Assembly (NCBI GenBank): GCA_958510875.1 | Contig: OY294067.1 | Location: 60,462,039-60,526,038, forward strand | Direction: 5' to 3' | DNA length: 64,000 bases | From: Endomychus coccineus | Lineage: Eukaryota; Arthropoda; Insecta; Coleoptera; Endomychidae | In this document: positions 1-11,550 of the stretch, piece after piece | How the letters are laid out: every line of letters starts with the position of its first letter | How positions within the stretch are numbered: position 1 is the stretch's first letter | Translations under genes and position numbers: made by a program | Notes under the pieces: generated by a model | The model's input: only the letters and a program-made list of their open reading frames with translations | Told to the model about the DNA's origin: nothing | Databases searched by the model: none

Positions 1-1366
1 CCACGCTCTAACCTCTTTCTTAAAAATTAAGCACATACAACAAAATAGTTTATTTGTTACTAAACATCCGCACATTCACTCGTATTTTTCATAGATATTC
101 TTGTTGAAAGTTCGGATTTTACTTGTGGAAGTGTAGTTTATTTGAAGATCAGGAATAGGCCTTCCTTTCTTTTCAATTAAAAGTTTTTCCTCAAATGATG
201 GCGGATTTTTTTTGAAGATTTTGAACACAATTAACTTCCATCATTGATAATAGACGTCACTTCAAACTTCACGTCTTCTAATTGAATTCACACACTGTAC
301 ACTATCAAGGCAAGACGTTTACATGAGATGCGCCACTTTGTGCCTCAAACCGATGGTATAAGTGCGTATGGCGAAGATAAACGTAGTCCGCCGAATCATA
401 CTTGAAGTAGGTTCACTTCAGAACATTCCCCGGAACATAGTTTTGAGCGTTAGCATTTCATTCTCCTGACGTGCGGAATAAAATAATGCACTGAATTACA
501 TGAGAATTTGTTTTTATCTTGGTGGTTGGGTGGGCACGTGCCCTTGTGCCCTTTAGTACCAGCCGCCACTGTCTACCACATGTCTGTGTAGGCACCTATG
601 GTTTGTATGATTTATAGAAAGTCAGTGATGAACGAATTAATTTCACTATCCATTTCATTTACCAATGAATTGGATTGATTTCAACGATTATCCTTTTTCG
701 ATGAATTCAGTGACAACATAAGTTGTAGCTCTCTCCATGATTTGTAAGATTATCGACTCTTCAAATAAAAAGCTCAGCACATATTTATCATGGTCACTTA
801 TATTGAGGCAATGAAACTGAATGCCACGTTTATTTCTGGTTTGATGTTTTAGAAACTTGAGATAGAATGTCAATCAGGGGAATGTGATACGGTTATATCA
901 GCTGACAAGGGGTTCGCATAAACCTTTTTTGCATACTGGGAGAAACTTTGGTATCTAGCCAACATCGACAAGATTCACACAAATATAGGAACGAGTCAAG
1001 ATTACAGTTGAAGCTGAAAGAGTTACATGCTGACATGAACCATAAGAATGGAGAGTTTGATATTATTTATGTTTAGGCCGTGGAATAGCTTCTTATTACA
1101 ACAAGGCTTAAGTTCGCGATAATAAATATTAAAATTTAAAATTAACAATTTAATAATTTGACAACATGGTATAGCATAACAGTAAATATAATCCCACTAT
1201 AAATTGGTTATTACCGCAGTTATGCTTCATATTAGTAGACGATTCAATGAAATTCATTCTGAAATAGGGAATTTTAACCTTAAACGTTTAATTGACAGTT
1301 GGTACAGGGTAACATCTACGGTGTAATTTTCAGTTTTAAAATGAATATATGAAGCTACTATATAGG
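1..1366. other. Unassigned AT-rich sequence
   Basis: No convincing gene, domain or terminal structure was recognised. Open frames here are short, and their translations look like random AT-rich sequence. Confidence 0.5.
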
Positions 1367-2151
1367 CCAGTACAAATAGTATTTGAACAACAAAAAAATT
1401 CGTTACAGCAATCTGACAGCGGGATATTGTAAAAGAGGGAAAAATAAATCGAACCGACAGCCGCTATCCGGGGTGGAGTGGGGTGTGTTTTCAGGGGTTG
1501 AAAACAGTTTTTCGTAATTTCTGGCCAAACCGTGTATTCTATCAAAAAAAGTTGTAGATAACAGTTGTAGGGAATAAAAAGAACTACAACTTTTGTACTC
1601 ACTATTTTTACTCTCACCTCAAAATTTTTCGACAAAAATGCGAAAAACCAATTTTTCGGTTTTTATTTTTTTTCTTCGACATATAATACTTTATGAAGCT
1701 CAAACTTTGGCAAAAGATACACCTATTTATTGCAAAAAGGCAGTAATTTTTTCAGAAGAAAATATTTCGAGGTTTTTGTTAAATTTGAATTAAGAAAAAA
1801 AAAATTTTTAACTGCGATTCCTCTTAAAACTACGCCTCCTACAGAGTTCTGTTTCAGCTCATTTACTCGTGGTTACGTCTACTTTCGATAAGTGGTAAAA
1901 AAAGGTATACTGCAATGGAAAAAATGGCGGAAAAATTGAAATCGCTTTTTTCGTGGTAATTTGCATATTTATCGTTGAATAATTGTTATTAATTAATAAA
2001 ATCATTTTAATTTTCTCATGTTTATGGAGACTATAATATTATTTCTTTAATTATTGTATAGATTGAGTTTTGATATGATGTCATGCATGTCTAAGACAGC
2101 AAATTATATCTGCTATATTCGTATATTCGTAATCGCAGGATACGAATATGA
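1367..2151 (+). repeat. Left inverted arm of foldback element
   Basis: Reverse-complementary to 2905-3730 over nearly its whole length, with mismatches and small indels. It supplies the first part of the open frame at 2054-2521. Confidence 0.85.
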
Positions 2152-2521
2152 GAAATTTAAGGAGCTGTTTTCGAACCTAAAGACAGCATGTGAACGTAAC
2201 CAGAGGCCTTCTGAGCCAATGAGAGGTCGAGACGGCATATACTACAGTCGTACCAACTTAAGTTTAAATTGTTTCAATTTAGAAAATTGCTCAAATGCTG
2301 AACTTCCACAAATTTCCATACACGAAAGTGACTCGGAAGAAATGGAAACAGATCAATGTACTACAACTGAAACAGTACTCAATGAAACTTTCGAAAACAC
2401 TGGAGAATCGTTCAGTTTTGTTGAATTGGACGAAGAAGAAGTAGAACGCTCTGCGAAGAAAGCAAGATTAGAGAAAAATAGATCTATGGGAATGCATACT
2501 TTTTTCAATTTAGTTTTTTAA
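2054..2521 (+). CDS. Hypothetical 155-aa ORF in foldback element core
   Basis: No family recognised. The first ~33 residues come from the left inverted arm; the rest is unique core sequence. The unique part is hydrophilic, with an acidic stretch (SDSEEMETD near residue 95), a second acidic run (ELDEEEVER) and a basic run (KKARLEK) close to the C terminus. This composition is more protein-like than the surrounding open frames. It could be part of an element-encoded protein, or an exon of a host gene captured between the arms. The ATG chosen is simply the first in the frame; the true start or an upstream splice acceptor is unknown. No signal peptide or membrane segment is evident. Confidence 0.35.
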   Translation: MYRLSFDMMSCMSKTANYICYIRIFVIAGYEYEKFKELFSNLKTACERNQRPSEPMRGRDGIYYSRTNLSLNCFNLENCSNAELPQISIHESDSEEMETDQCTTTETVLNETFENTGESFSFVELDEEEVERSAKKARLEKNRSMGMHTFFNLVF

Positions 2522-2904
2522 GCATGTTCAAAATAATATTAAATTTTTTTGCCGCATTTATGAATTTCATGTTGTTAATATTTACTACCTAAAAACAGGA
2601 GGGATCTGCTTCAATTTTTCCACGATGTATTATTTATTATAGAATTTTTTTTAAATATAAATACTTGCAATATAAACTTGTTCAGTGCAACATGCAAATA
2701 CTGTCTTATAATTGAAAACCACTCTACAAAACCCGTATATATCATTGTAGATCTACTACATTACCTATTGTATGATTATATTTTGTTTAGTAAACTAATT
2801 GATTTCGAGTAAAAAACTAAAATTGTTCTTAAATGAATATTGAAAATGTGCATTTCTTATCTTTTGTTTGATAGTAACAATCCCATGTACGACGATCGTA
2901 GAAG

Positions 2905-3730
2905 TCATATATTCGTATCCTGCGATTACGAAGATACAAATATAGCAGATATAATTTGCTGTCTTAGACATGCATGACATCATATCAAAACTTGATCTAT
3001 ACTATAATTAAAGAAATAATATTATAGTTTCCATAAACATAAAAAAAATAAAATGATTTTATTAATTAATAACAATTATGCATCGATAATTATGCAAATT
3101 ACCACGAAAACAGCGATTTTTTCGGTTTTTTCAATTTTTCCGTCATTTTTCCATTGCAGTATACCTTTTTTACCGTTTATCGGAAGTAGACGTAACAGAG
3201 AGTAGGTGAGCCAAAACAGAACTCTGTAGGAGGCGTACTTTTATGAGGAATTGCAGTTAAAAATTTTTTGTTTTTTTTTCAAATTAAATTTAACAAGAAC
3301 CTCCATATATTTCCCTCCGATAAAATTACTGCCTCTTTGCAATAAATAGAGGTATCTTTTGCCAAATTTTGAGCTTCAAAAAATTTCATTTGTCAAAGAA
3401 AAAAATTCAAAACCGAAAAATTGGTTTTTCGCATTTTTGTCGGAAAATTTTGAGGTCAGGGTAAAAATGGTAGGGACAAAAGTTGTAGATCTTTTTATTC
3501 CCTACAACTTTCACATTCAACTTTTTTCGAGAGAATGCACGGCTTAGTCAGAAATCACGAAAAACTGTTTTCAACCCCTAAAAACACACCCCATTCCATC
3601 CCGGATAGCAGCTGTCGGTTCGATTTATTTTTGCCTCTTTTATAATATCTTGTTCTACAATATCCCGCTGTCAGATTGCTGTAACAAATTATTTTTTTTA
3701 TTTATAATATTTTCTCCTATTAGTACTGGC
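2905..3730 (-). repeat. Right inverted arm of foldback element
   Basis: Reverse complement of the left arm. It is about 40 bases longer, through small insertions near the outer end around 3645-3720. Confidence 0.85.
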
Positions 3731-4282
3731 TTAATATAGGTTTTCTAAAAATGAACCTCAAACGAGATAGTGTTGATGCTTGAGTATGATGAAGTTCTAG
3801 TAACTGATGGGTGATCACATGAACAAAATAGCCGATTCGTAAATTTCAAATCATCAATAGCAAATTCTAAAATTTTGAACTCTTAACATTGATTTCTGCA
3901 GCATTTTTTAAAGAAACCATAAAAATCAATAGTGTATAATTATTGTTATTGTATCGAAACTATTTTAACCTTCATTTATGATGACATTTCAACTGTTGGT
4001 AGACATGGGCAACTGTTTAAACCATTACACCATAGAGTGAACACAGAAAATAGATTATCTTTACATTTCGATGATGTCACTTGAAACTTAAAAGGAGTAT
4101 TTCGTACACTTCTGTAGATTATATATACGTGTTATATATATTTAGAATCAGAAAACATGGTTGTCTTCATGATTCAATAAAATGCTATAATTATATTTGA
4201 AAATCTGAAGATGGATGTCAGAAATGTCACTTGAAATCTCGCCCAAAACCAATATAGTTACTATTTCCACCACTTTAAAGCA
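3731..4282. other. Unassigned sequence
   Basis: No gene or repeat recognised. Confidence 0.5.
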
Positions 4283-4712
4283 GAGTTGCCATATGGCGCT
4301 GCAAATTCCCCTAAAGTGTGAAATAAACCCCTAAACTTTTGAATAATCTAAAAATAATATACACATTATAAACTGTCAAAACTGTGAGACTTTAACCTCC
4401 TGCTTGTGATTCGAGACCCACGTTTCCAGGGAATCGTGTGTCGCCCTCTACTTATCTAGCGTTACGACGCAGATAACCGCGCATATTTGAATGACGGAAA
4501 TGATGTTATGCTTCTTACACTCTTGTAAATGTTGTTATTGATCGGTTGATTAATTAAACAATTTGTAATGTTCTTTGTTTTGCTTATTTTTATAAGCAAA
4601 ACAAATTATCCAAATAAAAACCCTCAACAAAAACTCGTAAGTAAATTTTCCCCCTAAAATACCGACCAAAGCCAAAAAACCCAAATTTAGGGGGAAACCC
4701 CTAACCTGGCAA
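4283..4712. repeat. Possible MITE with weak inverted ends
   Basis: The left end reads AGTTGCCATATGG followed by CCCCTAAA runs. The right end, read as reverse complement, has ATGTTGCCAGGTTAGGGG followed by CCCCCTAAA. The similarity is limited to roughly 30 bases with gaps and there is no clear target duplication, so the call is tentative. Confidence 0.3.
4574..4605. repeat. Short hairpin
   Basis: Perfect 13-base arms (TTTGTTTTGCTTA and TAAGCAAAACAAA) around a 6-base loop, inside the possible MITE. Confidence 0.6.
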
Positions 4713-5738
4713 CATTGCGTTTAAGGCGATCAGCAAATCGGCGCAATCGTCTCCATAGTGTATTACGCACACAAACACAGGCATCATGTCAAAAATTATC
4801 TAGACCATTCATAAATGTTCAAAACAGATATATCCGCGAAAATACGGAAAAAAATTACAATACTTACACTAGGTATATACTACGTATAATGAGGGATGAA
4901 AAAATGAGTTTAAAACTTAACTGAAATATCCTTTGACTGTGAAATTAATAGATGTGGTTCGTATATCGATTCTTCTAGAATAGGAATATACGTATTGATG
5001 AATATCTGATATTTTCTATGTTGACAAATAAATAGTCGCTATACAATTTGTTACGTACATATTATTTTGTATTAATATTGATTATTTATGTTTTCGGCAA
5101 GAAATGACCACTAACGTTGAAATACCTATAACTTGTTTTAGTTTCATCAGACATTGAAGACTTACATAGATAATCGTGTCTGGGATTTTCATTTCTACGT
5201 GTCAAAAACTTGGCCTGAGCAACCGGTGATTCTTCATTTTCCAGGCATGACAAAAACGGTAAGATTCAAAAGCTTATTCACCACTAAAGCTCCATTAAAA
5301 TCCATCTGAATCATTATCCTCTTCCACGCCTAAAAGTAATAAAGATCAATTCTCTAATGGAACCGCAGGTATCATGATATTATAAGCCGCTGGTAACAGA
5401 AGCAACTCCTAAAGTACCCGATGGTATCCGAAGTTGTTCCGAAGATACCCGAAGTGGATATTTGCGATCATTTTCGGAGTCGTGGTACAAAATATCATTT
5501 GCACTATGGGTGATGACGGAAAATCGGTTCCTCGTACGATTAAAAGGCACGCTTTTACCTCGACTTCGCAAACTTCGCACGAGAAATACAATTTCCCGTT
5601 TCATCGTCCTTGGTACAACATTTTTCATAACTTTCTGAATGTATTGAATTGGGAATTAAATTTGAATTTCATCAAAGAAACATAAACAAAACTTTATCTA
5701 CTCTTTTATTGTGAAAAATCTTTCATTCCCCTTCAGGA
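4713..5738. other. Unassigned sequence
   Basis: Open frames occur on both strands between 5380 and 5685, but none resembles a known family. They overlap one another, as expected for a chance GC-richer patch. Confidence 0.4.
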
Positions 5739-5895
5739 TCACTCGGAGAATCGTCGGGTACCTTCAAAACCACTTGTTTCAAAAATATCAAATGCGTTGT
5801 TCTTCGCTTCCCGATCCAAAGCGTATTTTTCTGCATATTCCGTTTCCAGACTTTTTGGACACCCGGTTATTGATATCTCGAATTCATCCCATTTT
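5739..5895 (-). CDS. Candidate terminal exon, no family recognised
   Basis: On the minus strand an open frame of about 52 codons ends at a TGA (5739-5741). Its composition is protein-like (SLETEYAEKYALDREAKN in the middle). An AATAAA polyadenylation signal lies just downstream at 5705-5710. Several AG dinucleotides near 5870-5905 could serve as acceptor. No homologous family is recognised and no upstream exon was found. The frame is short enough to be chance, and the plus strand is also open here. Confidence 0.2.
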
Positions 5896-7215
5896 CATTT
5901 CTTGAGAAGTAGAAAAATAACAACGAATTGTAACTTAAATTCAAAACAGTACTATGGTGTAAATATGAAGCAGCATTTTGGTCATAATTCCATAGAAAAA
6001 CAATGAATCTGTAGCTTTCTCAGGATTGTGACAGATTTGAAAATCAGTTTCAATTTTGTTGATTTTTTGATAATAATTATATATTGTATTATATGAGTAG
6101 CTTATCATAAATACATGTAGGAAAGGTTCACTGCAGTTTGTAAATTACATAATTAACAGCAGCACTTGCGAATCGCATGTTTATAATGCGGAATCAAATT
6201 TGTTCGGTTTTTCATGCCAAACTAGAGTCCCTGCTGGTACATATGGTATGTGAAACAAGTTGGCAACGTGCCCGAGAAGGTCACGGTCACTGTATTGCAG
6301 ACATTTTTTTAATTGCCTTTCGTGACGTGAAACAAAACAAATGAACCTTTACATACGATGTTTAAGCACCTTAATAAGTTTTAGAAATCGAGTTCCTTTC
6401 ATGATGTATTTCATATAAATATAGATCTTGGGAAAATTTAACCACATACAAACACGAAGTATTCTTGCCGTAGAAAATTCATTGTTGCATGAGACATGCA
6501 AGTCAACGTGACATATCTGCCATCCAACAAACTGTTTGTAGACTTGGGCTAATAATACGCTATATTTCCCGTTGCTAACTTCATTTTCCGATGGTCACTA
6601 GTTCACAGCGATTAATGCTTTCATCACAGAATTTCGAATTAAAGTCTTGAACATTCGAGGGTTGAGGGTTATTGAATTGGTCGGTTTCAAAGGGTCGGCG
6701 TAAAATAATTCAACATTTGCATTTTTAAAACTTCACCGTGCATTGTAACATCGGTTATTTATTACTAACGTGAAAACGATACTTTAATTGGAATTTTATT
6801 TAAAGAGTGTAACTTCTGATTTCTAATTTTTGTTTTTAGACATATTATTCTTTTATAAAATACTAATATTATGTCAAGAATATTATGGTTTTGATTGAGT
6901 ATTGTTCGATGTTATCGATTCTAAGGAATATGATGCCATTAAAAAACCAAAGCAGCTCTGGGAAAGTGACGTTTGTCGATTTTAATAAATTCATAATTAA
7001 TTAATACAACAACGTTTATTGCATTGTGCAATAGTTTCATATTATATGATTAATGATTTACGTATTTTATATAACAATACAAATTACATACAACGAGATC
7101 TTTTTGATTAATAAGATCTAAAAAAATAAGTCCACTAAAATAGCAGCGACACAAAATAGCACAGTATCTGACGGTAGTTTGGCGACGAATAAAAAAGCAT
7201 CGTCTGTAGTCTATT
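5896..7215. other. Unassigned sequence
   Basis: AT-rich, with no supported gene or repeat. Confidence 0.5.
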
Positions 7216-7531
7216 CTATACCCATTTCATTTCATTTCAGCAGGAAGTACATAGGCTAGTGAACGGTGACGAAATTCCGAGATTGAGTTTTAGTAGGTGG
7301 ATTATCCAAAATGCACGAATGTTAGATAGACATTTATTCACGGATGAGGCCCAATTCATAAGGAATGGTGGTTACAATTTAAGGAATTCCCACATTTGGG
7401 CCGAAGAGAATCCTTTTCCAACTAGAGAATCCCATTCACACAAACACAAATTTTCAGTTAATGTCTGGTGCGTTATCGCTTATAGACTAACAGGCGAAGT
7501 CTACTTAGATTTTCTTAAAAATATCCTGTGA
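7216..7531 (+). pseudogene. Mariner-like (DDE_3) transposase fragment
   Basis: The translated fragment follows the order of the intact transposase at 46475-47554: an RPFH-like HFQQEV start, RLSFSRWI, then the first catalytic block LFTDEAQF, then HIWAEENPF and FSVNVWCVIA. It covers only the region around the first catalytic Asp, about 105 residues. The helix-turn-helix part and the second and third catalytic residues are missing, and the frame stops at 7531. It is a dead scrap of a related family, diverged from the intact copy. Confidence 0.8.
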
Positions 7532-8651
7532 TACGTGCTGCGTCGTAGACGTAGCCGAAATGTGTTTTCAGCATTTTCATAAGCGGAGTCACAAACGAAA
7601 CTGAAGATTTCGCAAGTCTTGCAACCATCGGAGGATATTGAAAACAAACGTAAAATAATGTTTATTGAATATTTTGTACCATTGAACTGTTTTTCCACCC
7701 AATCCCAAATGACATTCAGTTCAGCATTGTTCAAATTCTGCTTTCATCACTGTCTGTTTCATCAGGTCCTGTCAACATCGTTAACTGTATTCTAACTATT
7801 TCAGCAATTCCACTGTTTATATTAGATACAATCCAACAATGGAAGTTAGTGCGCAGTCTTGGTGTATCCGCAACACGACCGATTCGCATATTATATGATG
7901 AGCAAGTAGATGAGAGCATTGTGCGATTACGTGGTTTCTGACAAACGTAGTACCCGACGTGGATTGCTCCCTGTCTCGATTCCAACTAGCATTGTCTTGG
8001 CAAATTCCTCGTCATGTGACTGTGTTCGCTCAGTGGTGTCTCCCGAACCTATTGCGACCTTTGTGAAATGAGATCCTATAAATTAGTGTTTTCTACACTA
8101 AGAAGAACTCACGTCACATTAACTTTAATATGCAATGAAACATATATAATGCGGCAACAATTCTTTAGATCACAACTACGACACCAAGCCAAGCTTTTGA
8201 TCTCAAAGAAACCACATCTGCTGCATCACCGGAATTCCAAAAAATCTACTTAGTCATTGGAATGAAAACCATGTGCATCAACCAGATTCAGACTACGCAC
8301 GCGGTGTTTCTAACTTATAAATCGCAAATAGATCATATTTCACTCAGATACTCAGAAAAAACAAAAATAACTATATTCAAGTACACAGGGAAAGAACGAT
8401 TTATGTTCGCAAATAAGCACTATGCACTACCAGTTCTGAAGCAAATACATACTCAAGGCCTCAACCCCACATCTCAGATTCACCAGCATTCCGGAACAAT
8501 AACTGAACACCGTCTACCATAAACTATATACAGAAGTTATATTTTGCTCTTCAATAAGATATACGTTTGCTTTAGCATCCATTGGAAAGTAATGCCTGAT
8601 TTAATCGATTTCCAATATCAATAATGATTCTTGACCCAAGTATGCATTATG
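7532..8651. other. Unassigned sequence
   Basis: No gene recognised. The stretch just before 8651 (ATTCTTGACC, then TATGCATTATGTATAAA) resembles 59370-59397, which lies beside another PLE piece, so the last few dozen bases may be PLE-derived. Confidence 0.4.
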
Positions 8652-8700
8652 TATAAATTCTCGGGAAATAGGTCACACTAACATATATGCTTATTATTTA

Positions 8701-8726
8701 CGTCTTTACGTACTCATCAGAAGACG
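8701..8726 (-). ncRNA. Defective hammerhead copy in the inverted arm
   Basis: Reading the minus strand gives stem I GTCTT, core CTGATGA, then directly GTACGTAAAGACG. Stem II and the GAAA box are deleted, so this copy cannot form the ribozyme core although both stem I strands remain. Confidence 0.6.
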
Positions 8727-9138
8727 TAAACGGTATTTCATAAAACTAATTAATTATATCATGCACAAAGCGTCATTATCGCATTAGTTTTTTTAAATGC
8801 CCCCGTCGCTGGAACGAACAGAATGGGTGTAATCGAAATTGTAAAACATTATTGTTCTAAGTTCATGAATACGTATCAGGAAACCGCTGTATAACAATCT
8901 ACTGAAATGGTTTCAGTCTTATTCAAACATTGCATGAGATGACTTCGAATATTAGAAGTAGATTGCTATGCAATGGCTTCTTGATGCATATACTTAAAAC
9001 ATTAATGTGTTACAATTTCGATTACTCGTGTTTCTGTTCATTTCGGCGACATGTGCATTTCAAATTGAAATTAATGCGATAAGGACGCTTTGTGCATGAT
9101 ACAATTAGTTTTAAGAAATCCCGTTTTAAACATTGATA

Positions 9139-9182
9139 CGTCTTCTGATGAAGGTCGTGAGACCGAAACGTACGTAAAGGCG
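9139..9182 (+). ncRNA. Hammerhead ribozyme-like motif of a PLE
   Basis: The order fits a minimal type I hammerhead. Stem I 5' strand CGTCTT is at 9139-9144 and core CTGATGA at 9145-9151. Stem II is GGTC/GACC with loop GTGA at 9153-9164, followed by GAAA at 9165-9168. A two-pair stem III (A-U, C-G) has loop GTAC, the UA cleavage site is at 9175-9176, and the stem I 3' strand AAGGCG is at 9177-9182. One extra A at 9152 separates the core from stem II compared with the canonical layout and may weaken activity. Hammerheads with very short stem III are known from PLE terminal repeats. Activity is not shown. Confidence 0.65.
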
Positions 9183-9232
9183 AAAATAATAAGCATATGT
9201 GTTAGTGTGACCTAATTCCCGAGAATTTAGAT

Positions 9233-10192
9233 ACAATTTCCAATATTAATAATTGGAATTGAATATTATCCAAGGTTGTTCAGCGTCGAAACTACAAAAA
9301 TCAAAAACATGAGGTATCCTTGTTTGCTCAAGCTCCTTTTTCCTTTATTCCCTTCTAATTAGCGGTGATATTCACAATAAGCTCACGGTCAATGGCTCAA
9401 TTACAGATCGTGTGGGCGCACACGCTTTGTGTATCTTGGGAAAAATAACAAATTCGTGTATGAAGTCTATAGAGACACAAGGGGAGGAGTTCTAATTGCC
9501 AAAAATTATTGATTAATATTAATTTAACCAGCTATAGCCTAAAATACACGAAACCTATTTTTGCAACCGCGATGGAATTGTTACTTTATGAATTATATTA
9601 GAGAAAAGAAGATATTCCGGTTATTAATATTGATTCTGTCCAAACGCAGAAGCACGTTTTTATCCTTGATACATAAATTACTATCATTTTCATTCTTCCA
9701 CTATATTCAAGGATAATCATCTTCTGGGAATGACAGTTTGAAGTTTTTAAAACACGTGGAAATACCACATTTTGATATATCATATTCGCACATTGTCCTG
9801 ACGCCATTGTTGAGTACAGTGCATGAGGGTTAGTTTCATGTGGATTATTCAACTGAAAAAACACGGGCGCTTGTAGAAGTCTATTATCAACGTCACCGGG
9901 GATATAAAATCGTGAAATAGACGTAACGTTGTTTATTTTTACTGATACGCTTTATTTTGGTTGTCATTACTCAGGCAGCGCTCATATTCTTCTAGACCAA
10001 GCAGGATTTTGAATTCGAACTAGCATTCAGGAGAGGAATGGGTCTGCAAATTGATATGCTTTTTCGAGAGTAGAAATATTATATGTTACTAAAGAATTTT
10101 TGAAAAACAACCTGTATTTTCAATACAAGGGAGGTGGACACTGGAAAGTGCATTTATTAACTTCTTGTTTAGCTAAGGGAAAAATTATTATA
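9233..10192. other. Unassigned sequence
   Basis: No gene or repeat recognised. Confidence 0.5.
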
Positions 10193-10333
10193 CTGGGTCC
10201 CCCATAAGAAACTACCCATTTTAATATTTCAATTAAAATTTTTTTAGTTAACAAAACAAACTTTTTATTTCACTAAATTACAGCTAACTCTTTGGGATTT
10301 ATGATAACTTATAAATATTTGGCAAATTTAATT

Positions 10334-10398
10334 CTAACTTTCAAAAATCACGTCTTCGAAATGACCTCCACCAACTTCAACACATTTTTCAATATTAG

Positions 10399-10399
<1 letters not shown>
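10334..10399 (-). pseudogene. Mariner-like transposase, C-terminal tail beyond the LINE
   Basis: Minus-strand translation gives NIEKCVEVGGGHFEDVIF and a stop, the normal ending of this transposase type (compare GGGHIEHLL at the end of the intact copy at 46475-47554). It joins in frame to the codons ending at 13532 once the LINE is removed. Confidence 0.8.
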
Positions 10400-10431
<32 letters not shown>

Positions 10432-10565
10432 TTTATTCAATAAAGTAAAATAATTGTACAATGTTTTTGTAATATAAAGCATTAGTTTTTAAAATAAAAT
10501 TAATTCTGTTTATGATCACAGAAGCCCTATTGGCTTGTTAGTGATCCTAGGGTATTCTAAATATG

Positions 10566-10652
10566 TATATACATACACATACACATACATATACACACAT
10601 ATACATATACATACATATACACATATACATACATATACACATACATACATAC
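10566..10652. repeat. TACA/TATACA microsatellite
   Basis: Interrupted run of CATA and CACATA units in the LINE 3' region. Confidence 0.9.
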
Positions 10653-10815
10653 ATGAATATGAAAAGAGTAAAAGATAACAAACTAAAGGATGAAGAAGAA
10701 AAATAAAGTTTTTAACTTAAATATTCATACAATAATTCTATAATAATTCTAGCAAAGATAAAAGTTTGAACCTAATTTTTAATTTATTTTAATAATGTTA
10801 AATTTTAATTTTTAA

Positions 10816-11304
10816 TTACATGAGAATTTCATTAATCTTGCTACCTGACATTGTTATCCATAGTTTTAGCTTTTTATTGAAGGATTGTGGTGATCCATAG
10901 TAGTGTTTTAGTTCTATTGGTATAATATTATAAAGCTTAGTCATATAATAAGCATAAAATTTTTGAGCAATAGTTTTATTGGTTTTTTGGATCAGACATT
11001 GTTTTGAGTGAGATCTTGTGTTATAGTCATGTTGAAAATGATTCAATAAATGCTTGTTTTTATGCATATATTTTAAAATTTCGAAGGCATACAGGTCTCT
11101 TACTGCTAGTACATTAAATATTTTATACAACTCTTTAGAAGAGAATAGCCTTGGTTTAAATAGAATTATCTTTAGGATCGTTTTTTGTATGATATTCACA
11201 CGATTAATATTAGATTTAAAAGTACCACCCCAGACTAATAGACCATATGTAATTAAAGATTGAACCATAGCATAATATATATTTTTTAATATTTCTTTAG
11301 GCAT
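10816..11304 (-). pseudogene. LINE ORF2 C-terminal region
   Basis: Contains IYYAMVQSLITYGLLVWGG, typical of the region after the RT core in Jockey/CR1-type elements, then FKSNINRVNIIQKTILKIIL and NTRSHSKQ. The stop at 10816 is a plausible natural end. A frameshift and an in-frame stop (11310-11540) separate this from the RT core. Confidence 0.8.
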
Positions 11305-11550
11305 TACATTACGCAGTATTTTGAATAGATATGCTACACGTTTAATTCTGTTTACTAAACTGTTTATGTGTTAATTCCATTTCAGATGAGCATCTATTAT
11401 TAATCCTAGATACTTAATATGCTCGGCTCTTTTAATTTTTGTTTTACATGAACAGTTTACTTTATTGCATGCATATTTATGTAGTGTAATGTCATTTAGA
11501 TCCTCTATATTTTTTGATTACATGTGAAGCATAGGAATTTTGTTTTTTCA

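Larger units (their letters stand above)
1367..3730. mobile_element. Foldback-type DNA element with ~0.8 kb inverted arms
   Basis: Two long inverted arms (about 1367-2151 and 2905-3730) flank a ~750 bp core. Both outer ends show GCCAGTAC followed by a block carrying CAATCTGACAGCGGGATATT, and both inner ends run into a TACGAATATGA-like edge. The arms differ at many scattered positions and by small indels, so the element is not very recent. No target duplication could be fixed with confidence at the outer ends. The superfamily is not identified: no transposase motif is visible in the core. Confidence 0.8.
8652..9232. mobile_element. Inverted pair of PLE-type terminal repeats
   Basis: Arms 8652-8851 and 9002-9232 are inverted copies. 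The left starts AAATTCTCGGGAAATAGGTC and the right ends with the complement ACCTAATTCCCGAGAATTT. Matching landmarks run inward through the CTTCTGATGA block, the CACAAAGCGTC block and the TAATCGAAATTGTAA block. The same sequence recurs at 63870-64000, directly downstream of a PLE GIY-YIG endonuclease coding region, which identifies it as PLE terminal repeat. No RT or endonuclease coding remains between the arms, so only the terminal repeats survive. Confidence 0.7.

Noticed and set aside
9598..9864. 88-codon minus-strand frame
   Set aside because: No domain features; composition as expected for chance.
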